Assembly: GCF_002234675.1 (NCBI RefSeq)
Contig: NC_019863.2
Span: forward strand, 3,028,609-3,092,608
From: Oryzias latipes
Taxonomy: Eukaryota > Chordata > Actinopteri > Beloniformes > Adrianichthyidae
Length of the DNA stretch: 64,000 bases
Direction: 5' to 3'
Shown: positions 1 through 11,600 of the stretch, piece by piece
Layout: each line of letters opens with the position of its first letter
Position numbering within the stretch: position 1 is the stretch's first letter
Program-made: the position numbers and the translations under genes
The notes under the pieces: model-generated
The model's input: only the letters and a program-made list of their open reading frames with translations
What the model was told of the DNA's origin: nothing
Database searches by the model: none

Positions 1-281
1 GTCTGTCCTGAGGACATGCAGCCCAGCGCACGGGCCGCAGGACGCACACGTCCCTTCATTTCCTGCTACTTCATTTATTCTTAATCTACTTTAAAGGGCT
101 CATCTGCTCAAGTGATGAATTAAACAACACATGTGAGAGAGTATTTTGACGAGCAGGATGCAGAAAAGAGGACAAAGATCTCCACAAAGATGATTGAAAA
201 CCACCGCAACGAGGGAGCATCTATGTAAAAAATGCAGTAATGCTTTCTTTTACAGTACAGTACTTACAGTGCACTTAAGTG

Positions 282-446
282 GTATTTACATGGTACTTAT
301 GGTGTAACTACTGGGTACTTACAAGGTATTTGCATGATACTTTTTATGGGACTTACTGGATACTTACATGGCACTTTTTTGTGTCTACTCGATACTTACA
401 TGGTACATGCTGTGTATTTATGTGGTACTATTTGGTTCATACTTAT
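282..446 (+). repeat. Left inverted arm of the 1.6 kb element
   Basis: This arm is an array of degenerate TACTTACATGGTAC-like units. It pairs with 1727-1892 in inverted orientation with only scattered mismatches over about 165 bp. Confidence 0.75.
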
Positions 447-914
447 GTGGTACATAAATAAACTTTTGATCAAGTACAAAGTATAATTTAGTTACATTTA
501 ACAAAAACATCAACCAAAAAGAAAAATCAAGCAAAAAATCAAAATTGCCATTAAAAAAAATCTAATTTGCTTAAACAAAGAATTACAAAAGCAATGTTTT
601 AATAGGCAATTACTGTATGCATTTTTACAAAAAAAATATTACTTGCACCTACAATTTGCATGAGCATAAAACACAGCAGTGTAAATAGAAAAAGGAAAAA
701 AAAAGTAATAAAGATGCAATTTCAACACAGTTACTCACAAAAATGTTTCAAAAAAAGTGAAGTTGTGAATAATCTATTATGTTTATAAATAAGGATAATT
801 GATTGATTTCAAGCATTGCAGTCAAAGCAATAAAGAATTCACAGAGATTTCTCAAAATCATTACAGAAATGATTAAATAACTTACATATTGTGATTTGTG
901 ATTTTTCTTGCAGT

Positions 915-1259
915 TGTAACCCTGAAGAAGTACTCCACCGATACCACACTCTGCTGAAGGAATTTTGACGGACAAAAAGCTCGACCTTCACGTGTGGCCA
1001 GTGTAATATAGACAAAAATACAATAGATTTGACTGCAACTATTGCAGAAATGACTTTGGCTGGAGAGGGTGAGGATCTGGGACCTTTTCCTGTTTTCGCG
1101 GTGGGTGACAAACTCCTGAGCTGTACAAAGGAGTGTGAATCATTCCTGGAACAACACAAAACTCTGGAAGAAAAGATAAATAATATGAAAAAAAAATCTG
1201 TTCTTTGGAATGCTCCTTTTTACTGTTTTGTTGAAAACTTAAAACAAATTTCATTGTGA
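915..1259 (+). pseudogene. Unrecognised exon-like ORF inside the inverted-arm element
   Basis: A good 3' splice site (TTTTTCTTGCAG, ending 913) precedes a frame that reads NPEEVLHRYHTLLKEF, hits one TGA (966-968), then stays open to the stop at 1259. The later part carries two Cys in CGQC, a conserved-looking LAGEGEDLG stretch and a possible coiled segment CESFLEQHKTLEEKINN. ATTAAAG follows at about 1292, so this could be a terminal exon with a poly(A) signal. I do not recognise the family. The in-frame TGA makes a degenerate remnant more likely than a working gene. It could belong to the surrounding transposon or be a captured host fragment. Confidence 0.35.
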
Positions 1260-1383
1260 TGACACTTTGTATGCTGCAGAAGTGTATCATATTAAAGATT
1301 GTTGTTTTCACTGCTGCCTTGTTTCTCTTTAAATTTGCCACATCCCATTATGTACACTTCCTGTGTACATAATCTGTTCTCCT

Positions 1384-1892
1384 TAATAGTAAGTACCATG
1401 AAAAACACAATAAGGTACCAAATAAGTACTATGTAATTACCCATCTTACATGTGGTGAGTACCATGAAACACACATAAACTTGCTCAGTAAGTAGAAAGT
1501 AAATTCCGGGCCTTTTTTCACAGTACTTCCAATGTAGTTTCTCTTTACCTACTATCTTGTTACACATGATAAATACCATGAAACATACAGTGAGTGCAGA
1601 CCTAAAGGTCAAAGGTACTTTATTTGTACTTACCTTGTTCTTACATGTGGTAAGTAACACAAAAGACACCTTTGCACAACATACAAATACCCAGTAAGTA
1701 TATCATAAATACCCAGTAGGTAAGATATAAGTATGAACCAAATAGTACCACATAAATACACAGCAAGTACCATGTAAGTACAGAGTAGACACAAAAAAAG
1801 GACCATGTAAGTACCCAGTAGACTGCATAAAAAGTACCATGTAAATACCCTGTAAGCACCCAGTGGTTACACTATAAGTACCATGTAAATAC
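1384..1892 (-). repeat. Right inverted arm plus sub-repeat array
   Basis: Positions 1727-1892 are the inverted partner of 282-446. Inside it, at roughly 1384-1412, 1446-1470, 1560-1588 and 1634-1665, the unit TTACATGTGGTAAGTACCATG recurs with decay. The array is therefore longer on this side. Confidence 0.65.
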
Positions 1893-2606
1893 AACTTGCA
1901 GTTACCAAAAATGGAGTCCTCAAGTATAATGATTTACTTTGGGTTTTCTTTGGGTTTCTGTGCAAAAAGATGGAAAATTCCTCATTGTTACACTGCAAAA
2001 ACCTCATATCTCACCGAGTTTTGATGTCTAGTTTCTGGATAAATATCTTAATAACAGACAAAACTAATTTAATAGTTACTTGTCATTAAGATGTAAAGAC
2101 TTGTTTTAACACACTACGGTAAATCTTATTCTAAGCAAAGGTTGAAGCTTTTCTTTTACTTTCCATAAAATTTTAAGCAAATTTTTTATTGGTGAAGGGT
2201 TTCCAGAAACAAACTTGCTTGATTTAGTAAAAGCTTTTATCAACTCCAAACATAGTACAAATGTATTTGACAACAGCAGAACAGGAGTTTAAAAGTAATC
2301 TATGCATTGTTTTTATGAAAAAAGCATCTTTAAACATGTAATTCTAGTCTTTCTATAAGATGATTATGATTTAGAAATAAGTAGCGCGAATACAGGGTGG
2401 CTGTACCATAAAATGGGACAACAACCCTGTATTCTACATTTTTTAACTTGTTTTGAGGAGGAAATGTTTCCAGTATAAAACTTTAGCAACAAATTAAGTC
2501 TGTATGCTGTTCCAGCAGTTGGTTTTCTCAATTATCAAGGAAAGTTCGCCAAATCTGGCAGAAGAAAGGACCAAAGAAAGAAAGAGTTGTGTCATCAAGT
2601 CTGTAC
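1893..2606. other. tex264 intron sequence, no recognised element
   Basis: This is AT-rich non-coding sequence between the inverted-arm element and the tex264 exon. I saw no coding exon, RNA gene or named repeat in it. Confidence 0.5.
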
Positions 2607-5600
2607 CTCAATGTAGGAACTAAGTCTTGAGTAGACCCTGTAGGGACCCAAGACGTGGGACAGATGAGTGGTGCAGGGGAAGCTGGTCGTCACAGCGTGG
2701 TTAACTTCCGGCAGCGAAAACACGGTGAAGCCAAACTTTTCATAGAGCTTCACCAGTTCTTCATCTGGCTTCTCGTCACCCTCGCAAAGAATGCTGCCCA
2801 CCACATAGCGGCATTTCTCTGGTGGCCTCTAAACACAAACAAAAAAGGAAAAGGTTAGAAAATTATTGCAAAGTCTTTGTAAATGACCCTAAGACTCAAT
2901 CATTACTATTTTATTTTTTTTCTACATCTTTGTGGCTTTTATTTTGAAGGGGACATATGGTAGCACTAAACGGAATGGTAACAATCAAGCTAACGTTTTG
3001 AAAAGCTGCATTCTCCACGTATCTGCAAAAATTGTCCAAACTTGTTCAAGTTTTAAGTCACGCTCCGCAGCAAGACAGGCGGATGTGGTAAACAGAATCC
3101 GGTAGTTTTCTAAAATAAAACTTCCCTCTGAATCAGAAAATAAAAAAACAGAAAGAATCAAAGTTTGCATATGTTTTGTTTTCTTGTCTGGAGCCCGGTA
3201 CCAAGCGGTCCGGTACTGGTTTGTGGCCCGGGGGTTGGGGACCCTTGATTTGATGGGAACAGGCAGCACATTGAAAAACAACGAGTTGGAAACACCCAAA
3301 ATACCAAAAAGTGACGCGCAGGGGGGCACGAAAATACATCCATATGTGGAGTTGGGAGTGAGAATGTGTTGGTTGCAACGACAACAAGGGCTGCACTATT
3401 TAAAATAGAGGCGCCCGTCGTATTTGTTTTGCATCAGTTCGGATCCGGGTCTTGGTTTGAATGACTTAGTGTCGGGGTCTGGATCCGGATCGTGGCCTGC
3501 TAGTCACTCTTGGTGTAAGAAGTTTCTAGAAAGTAATAAATATGGTGAAAATGTTCAAATGGTGAATGTAACAATTGTAAGAGACCTAGATCCAGATCAA
3601 GTTTCTTTACCACCAATACAAAAGACATAAAATGCACAACAGAAAAAACAGAGCAATTTTTAATGAAGAAGACTATCCCACTGTTTCGCAGAATCAATGT
3701 TTTTATTTTTAGAAACACCCACTTTGTTGTGCTAAAGGTCCAAAAAAGGACACAGTTATTTTGTTGACCAAATAACAAAGTGACACAGCTGCTATAAAGC
3801 TGAGGAAATGCCAATGCTTCCACTGTGACGCCTTTGGGGTGCGAGCTCTGCAACAGAACATTACAGGGTCCATTCGAGACAGCACTGTCTCTGATGGACC
3901 CTGGACAGGCACCAGAGGCCATGTTTCTGGATCAAGATGTTGTTTTGTTCACACCTAAAACAGATTTCCTGCAGAAGTGATGGTCAGCATGGCAGATCTG
4001 AGCTGGAAGACCAGAGAGTCTAAAGACCCACTCCGTTGAAAATTCTGGTTTTGGTGGTTTTCACACATTCTTGTGACACTTTTCTTATGCTGGAGGACAC
4101 ATATTAAGAAAATTAAGAGGAAAATTGCATTGCGGAGTATTTCTTTATTCAAATTGGTGTGATGTAGAATCGTAGCAAAGCAAAAATCCTCTAATCTGCC
4201 TGCGTCTGTGTCCTCCGCTGAAGTTCGACTGGCCAACTGAAATTCACAGCAATCGTATTTGTGACGCAATAAAACTGTACGGCTGGATAACTGCAATGTT
4301 TCTCGCCATTTTTGTTGCACGGGTAATGCTATGTTGGGGGTTGTGAAGGGTTGTAAGCTAGTGGGCTGGTGTGTATACAGAGAGCTCTAAGCAATGGAGA
4401 AAGGAATGGGGGCACGGTTGCTCTATGCCCACAGCCCCGCCCACAACTTTAGAGGTGAATTTCTAGTGATCTCCTATCGCTCCGCAGAAACTATGTCCTT
4501 GAAAATGAGACAGGTTTCTATAAGATTGGCTAAAAAAGGCCCCATTATAAATTACAGACCCCTAAATATATCAAAAGATGATTGGAGAGGGACTTTACCG
4601 AGAAACTGACCGGTGGCCACATCTGTACCTTTCTTTGACTGCGGAATACACTTCTGGCAACGCAATCTTAACACTTGTCTTTATCACGCAAACAGATGTG
4701 TTGTTTCTTTGGTCTTTTACACGGACTCAAATCTTATGTGTGAACATCAATGTTTTGGGTTTTTTTTTACACAAGAAATTTAATGTTTTGATGGGTAAAG
4801 GTATTAAAATTGGCAAAAAGAAAAGCCAACTGGCTAAACAGCCACCTTTGGCAACTGTAAGGATATGGAGAATATAAAACATGTATCTGTCTCAATAGTG
4901 AAAATAAAAGTTACGATAATGAACTAGGAAAGGATACAACAGAGTTCTAGGACCACCAAATTCCTGGTGGTATCCCTGCAGTCGTCCACTTCAATCCTTT
5001 CTTCCTCCACCAAAGACTAGATCTCTACGTCTGTGTGACACTTCCGTCTGAGGAGGAGGAGCACTTTTTGGCATTTTCAATGTTCTTATGCTAATATAAC
5101 AGACTATTCACCTCTTTGATGTTTTATGTTGAAACGGGACATCTGGAAGAGAGGGCATTTGTAACACTGTTTACCTTCTGCATTGGTGTTGTGCGCATGA
5201 CAGGTTCATGACGTAATGAGACAAATGGACTTCTGGGTATATTACTATAAAGGGAGAGTAAAGCAGTGGTCCTTTACACTCAAACGTGTCTCTGAGCTCC
5301 TTATTTTACAAATGAAACTCCGCTTTACCGACACCAAACCCCAGAAAGCCTGCTACACTAAGAATCATTTGATTTTGAGTCACTCACATCTTTAAACTTC
5401 AAGCAAGGCTCCAATTAACAGACAACTTTGGTGTTTTTCCTTTAATCTCTACATTTCGCCTTTTTTTCCTGTAAGTGAGGAACAAAAAAAAAAAATTATC
5501 CTCCAGAATCTTTTTCTCACCGGGGCCCTAAAACTCTAAAAGGGTGTAATGAATCATCCGTTTAAAAATACACTTGAAGTGTCAACATTGTACAACTATT

Positions 5601-8600
5601 TTAAAGTAAAATAAAAAAACATTATTAAAGGTAAAAAAAACAACAACAAAAACAAATCGATTGTGGTATGAAATTAGTAAAAACATGTGGGTGGTTCTTC
5701 AGGCACCAGCATTCAATAAAAAGTCTGAAAGAAGAAAAAAAATCCAACTGGAACTTGCAGAAATATGATTTTCCCATATGTCAGAAGTCATCCAGCATGT
5801 TTGAAAATTCAAACTGTCTGTGCCAAAAATCCTCTTCCAATTCTTTTCTTTATTATTTTGCTAAACACAAAGATGGTAGAATGTACATTTCCCCACATAT
5901 ACCGAGAAAGGATTCATTAGACAACATGTCCTGCAGCTTCTGCACCATTTAAGAATCATGATGAAGAACAATAATTCACACATTATTAGTCCTGGGTTGA
6001 TTTGGCCACAGTGTTGCAAAAATGATGGGTTCAGCTACAGAACATGGCGCCTGGGACTGGGGAAACTTGTTTATCTTACTTACGTAAATGACACTTACAG
6101 AGAGTAGACACAAGCTGACACAGAAGGCTGAGCTCATTCACTTAAAGGCCTCTGTGAAAACTTTCTGTCTCGGTGTGCACCGCATGTCTGCAAGCAGATG
6201 TGTAAAAAGCAGAGCGGGGAACCTTGAGCGAGTCCTCACTTGGGAGAAGATCTGACAGAGAATTTTCCATTTGGTGGCAGACGGATTCTGACAGCTGCAG
6301 ATGGAGAGTGGGAGCTGTTGTTGACAGACCACGTTTGTAAGTAAGTATGCTTTATGTTTCCGCCCACCACTATCCTCACGCATCATTTTAGATGCACGAA
6401 GGAACATTTCCCTAATTGTTGGGGATCCAAGAGTGAAATCAGTTTGGGGTCAAATTGAATTGATACAGCTGTAAGTAATGTCTTTATTGATAACGGTATA
6501 CTGTGCAAAACAATAATTGATTTTATACAACATCAAAATTTGCGCTCATTTTTAATACCACAAAAATGACTTGCAAACACAATAAAAGTTAAAAAAAATG
6601 ACTATGGATTTTTTTCTTTTCTTTCAAGGAGTTCCAAATTTATATTATTTTATTTATCCAGGCAAACCAGATATAGAACAATATTCTTATTTTCTCACAA
6701 AAGGCAAGCGCTTTGAAAAAGGCAAAGAAAAAGGGGTTTATTTAATTAATCTGTAAAGGAATTTCCTATACTAGAAATGTGTATTTTCTATTAGTAAGAA
6801 AAAAAAAGTAAGAAAAATGAATAAACTCTGACAGCCTTGACGACAAAATTAACAAATATTTAAAATAAAAAATGAAAGCATTTTTATTAAATATGTCAAA
6901 AGATATTTGGGCCATATTTATGTTGTTTTTTTGAATCTTTTCTAACATGTTGACATTCTCGTCTCACACTTCAGGCATGATTTGATGCTCGTCCAGCACA
7001 TGACTGATTATTCAAAAATCACCATGAGAAAAGGGAAAATAAAAAAGGTCATGCAAAGGAAAAAACAATAATACAATCTGTTTACTTCTTCAGATTGGTA
7101 GATTATGTCAGACGGTGGTTCATAAAAACTCTCAATTTTTTACCAATTCAGTCAAGATTTAATGAAGATTTCTGATCATCCTTTGAGAAAACCTTCACCT
7201 TCAGAGTGGCTCATCCTAACTTTCAGAATTGTCATTTTAAAATGCGACCTGCCACTTGATTGTGTTTTGAGATGGGGGCTGTGTGTGGAGAGCTGGCACT
7301 GAGGGGCCACAGATGGGAGCCAGGCACACTCATCTTCATGTTCCTGTCATTCTTGCATAATTATCACATTTTAATGTTCCCTTTCTTTTCCATGTCATTT
7401 CTCACATTTGGGGCTTCTTTGAATGCAGTGTCAGGCCTCCACATCTCCTGCTCTGTCCCTGCAGCAGTTTCTGAGCAGTCATTCGAGGCTGTTGACTGCG
7501 TCAGATCCATCTGACAAAGGCCTTGACCCTTGCTGGCTTTTCAGGTCAACATTGCGTGGCCGGTGATAACCAGTGACAGCGTCCGTTGGAAATGAGAGAT
7601 AATCTTTGCCGTCACCTGACACCATGTTGTAGAGTGAGTTAGGGAACAAAGATCAGGCGCGTTTGACAGAGAATAATTCTCTGCAGCAGCAGATAGACTA
7701 GATCTGTTTACAGTGCAGTAATGACTCACTGCAAGAAAAGACGTTTGCAATGGCTGTGTTAGCAATGCCAGAATAAGTTACTGTCACAGTCAGGCGACGT
7801 CCACATTTATCTTGCCTCCAAATAAAACAAGTCATGCGTGACGATGACACGTACTCTGCAAGAACAACTGTTTACTTTTACGAAGCCACATTTATAGCAT
7901 TAAAACAAAGACATTTTAGAAATTGAGATACATTTAAACGTTTATTATTAAGAAATAAATGTTAATGGGTCGTTTTAAAAGCGTTTTGTGAAATAAAATA
8001 AAATAAAATATTGTGTGCCTTTGCCAGAATCATACTTGATATTTTCACAATTCTGCACATACGTCACGTCATAGCCCAACTCTTTAAAATTAAATCTCCC
8101 CCACACTTATGTTGCTTTGATTACACGCTGACAGTCAGAGTGGCCATCACATCTGATCCTGAGGACTTGAGGGTGATTGCATTAGCATTTACCTTAAGGT
8201 ACTGCTGGCTCAGCCCACATGGACAATGCACCCATGCAAAAACAAACCTCACATCAGCTTTGATTTGTTCTGAAATCCTAGAAAGTTTGACTTGAGGAAA
8301 ATGAGAAAAACTATAAGGGTATTATAACTTTTCTAAAACCATTTTGGCTGTTCCATCTTTTATCCAGATCTGTTAATTGCCTTTTCGTCATGGATGCATC
8401 AATTGTTGGACCCCTCTGTGAGGCTTCTTTAAAGAGGTTTTTCCTCTTACTGGTGATTTGTGGTAAGACAGGGTTCTGCACTTCAGGGTTGATTCAGAAG
8501 AGGCTCATCCCAGTGGCATCTTCACTTCCTTTCTTGATCAGAAGAAGCTACTAGTGACTACGAGTAAAACTGCTTGGTCAGCCTTAAAATTGGGTTACCC

Positions 8601-11600
8601 TGAAGGACTGAATCCTGTAACATGAGCTGGATGACTGAAAATCTCCAGGAATCTATGATACGACAAAAAGTATTTAAAAAAACAACTATCCTCTTGCAGC
8701 TTTGCTGCATCTGCTCATATCCCACACTCTGCATGCTTCTAGACAAGAGTGTGTTAACCGAACCACTGGTTGACTAATGATATCATTCAAGCCTCTAGCT
8801 ATCATTCACATCCCACACAATAGCAAGTACAAACAGCCGCCCTGACTGCATCTCATTTCTGCTTTCCTCCAGATAACAACCCAGAGACTACAGGCAATTA
8901 GGGAAGGGAGAACCACTGCTCCGTGTACTTGACTTGTCTGGTCTCTTCCGCCGCACTTGTTTTTGTTTGCATCTACACTTCTGACAAAACAGCAGAAAGA
9001 AGTTCCTGAGTGCTGCCACACTGGCTAAGCTGCTTTGAAAAAGACTTTTTTATAGAGTCTACGAAAGGCTGAGGGTGGCTTTTAATTGGCCTGGATAGGA
9101 GGGATGGTGCTGAATAAGAAACAAAATAGTTAATAAAGTAAGCACTTGTTGTACCAAAATGCATTCCTTTACATTTGAAACTGCTCCTTCTTTAAATCAG
9201 TCAGGAAATGGCTTTAAAATGTCCACAGCACTGGCTGGCCTGAGACTCGTGAAGTCGGAGATGGCTTCTCCACGCAAACTCTACCATTTCTTCCTCTTCC
9301 TGATCCCCCTAGTAAAGTCTCTGAGGACTTGTGGGGAAAGAAGTAATTTTAAAAGCAATACCTTGCTGGAGGCTATAAGGATGCTTTCTGATGGATGGGG
9401 GTTCTTCAGCAATAAAATGACGCACCTGACAGAAGTAATTCTTTATTAGTAGACAAGTAATGAGGATTTACTCTCCTCATCTTTCTGCTCCTGGAACTGT
9501 AACTATTTCCTCTGACCTTAAAAAAAAGTGGGTACATTCCCTCTAGTTCAATTCCATTGTGTAGCAGCTGGTTGTGGGCACAAAAACAAATGAGAAACAT
9601 AGCATCTCCTGCATTTCTGAGACAAAAAGCTTTTAAAAGGTCTTTTGTTTTATTGAGAACAATCGTGAACCATCATCAAATTCAGTAAAACTTCTCCCTC
9701 TTCTCCTTTTGGCTGCTCCCTTTAGGAGTGGCCTTAACACATCAACCATCCTCATGTTCTCCCTCTCTTTGGTCTTCCTCTAGACCAGGGGTGGTCAAGC
9801 CTGGTCCTCAAGAGACTCAACCCTGCCTGTTTTCCAGCTCTCCCTGGAATGCTTGATGCTGATAACCTAAATCAGGTGTGTTCAGTCAATCAGGATGTAA
9901 AATCACTTGAGTCAGCTAATCAACAGCAAGCTGGTAAGGGAGAGCTGGAAAAAGGCAGGGTTGAGGCTCTTGAGGACCAGGGTTAGCCACCCCTGATCTA
10001 GACCTCTTTCCTGGTAGCTCCACCCCTTTACCAATTTCATCACTGTTCTTCTTTCAACGTGTCCGACCCATCTCAATCTGCATTTATCTCCAAAACATCT
10101 ACCATGAGAAGGAGCTTCATTCCTCTGTAGCTCCCGCAACTCTGTACGTCTCCCCTCTTCTTAAAAATGGAACCAGAAATATTTCTCCTCCATTCCTCAG
10201 ACAAGCCCTCACTCTCTGATATCTTGTTGAGCAGTCTAATCATCCACTCTACAACCACCTTTCCTAAACTCTTCCATACCTCCACAGGTATGTTGTCTGG
10301 GCCATCTGTCTTTACAGTCTTTGTCCTCTTCAGTGTCTTCACACTTGGAACCTGTCAACCTGTTTGTCCTTGATCACCTTAATCGGCAGCACACCCTTCC
10401 ATCTCTGTTCTCTCCTCATACGCTCTTTGTTTGGCCTTTACCACCTCCACCTCGTGCTGCATCTCCCTGCAGTCTTCTGTCTTCTCAGTGTCAAACATTT
10501 TTCTTCGCTAACTTTGTACTCTTGACGCACTCCCTGAACCTCTTCATTCCACCACCAAGTCTCTTCATCTGCTTTCTTCCTTCCACATGAACACCAGGTA
10601 CCTTCCTCTTGACTTCGGCTGGAGCTGTCCAGTCATCTGGAAGGACCTCCTGATCTCCCAAAGCTTGTTTCCACTTCCAAAAGCCACTCGAAAATCTCAA
10701 TGTTTCAATTCCCAGCAGTTGGTCCTCTGCTCTACCCTGGTTCTCTTCATATTCTTTACCGTCAGAGTCAACCTCACACCACCGTCCTGTCCTGTCTGGC
10801 CACGTTCTGTCCAGCCACAGCTCTCAATCCGATTACGTCAGAAAAAGATTAAATCAGCTTGTGTTCTCTTACCTATACTCTCATGCGTCTCCCTATGCTC
10901 CTCTGTTTTCTAGAAAAATGTCTTCACTGCTGACATTTTCATTCTTTTAGTGAAGTCCTGTGGAGGGTGCTCTGGGAGTATGGGGTCCGGGGAGTCTTAC
11001 TGAGGGCTGTCCGGTCTCCGTATGACCGGAGTAGGAGCTTGGTTCACATGCCCAGCAGTAAGTCAGATCTGTTCCTGGTCAACGTTGGACTCCGGCAGGG
11101 CTGCCCTTTATCACCGGTTCTGTTCATAGTTTTTATGGACAGAATTTCTAGGCACAGCCAGGGGCCGGAGGGGGTCTGGTTTGGGGACCACAGGATTTCC
11201 TCTCTGCTTTTTGCAGATGATGTTGTCCTGTTGGCTTCATCGAGTCAGGACTTCCAGCATGCATTGGGGCAGTTTGTGGCCGAGTGTGAAGCGGCTGGGA
11301 TGAGGGTCAGCACCGCTGAATCTGAGGCCATGGTTCTTGACCGGAGAAAGGTGGTTTGCTATCTCTCGGTGGGTGGAGTGTCCCAGCCCCAGGTGGAGGA
11401 GTTTAAATATCTGGGGGGCTTGTTCTTTCCATCATGTCGATCAATTCTCTAGTTTTCTATGTCAAATTCTCAACATTCCAAGCTTCTACTCGAAGTCCTT
11501 CACTCCTGCCTTCCTCCTTTGCTTCTTTGAGGAGCAGGGGTCCGAATTCCACCAGAACCCTGAACAGCACTATTGGTGGTTGTTGGGCTACGGTCAATCT

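Larger units (their letters stand above)
282..1892. mobile_element. Unclassified element with ~165 bp inverted arms
   Basis: The left arm (282-446) and the right arm (1727-1892) are inverted copies of one another. Both translate in the outward-to-inward direction to near-identical strings, for example FFVSTRYLHGTCCVFMWYY against FFVSTLYLHGTCCVFMWYY. The arms are built from a degenerate unit around AAGTACCATGTAA, and further units fill 1384-1665 on the right side only. Between the arms lie AT-rich sequence (about 470-900) and a short exon-like ORF (915-1259). No clear target-site duplication was found. I infer a DNA transposon or a non-autonomous derivative with subterminal repeats; the superfamily is unknown. 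It sits in the tex264 intron downstream of the 2607-2828 exon. Confidence 0.6.

Noticed and set aside
7260..8295. Several 60-95 codon ORFs in the tex264 intron
   Set aside because: No family resemblance, no splice or poly(A) support, and biased composition expected by chance.
9912..11452. A single composite LINE in one orientation
   Set aside because: The RTE-type motifs read on the minus strand and the Rex3 motifs on the plus strand, so these are two separate insertions.
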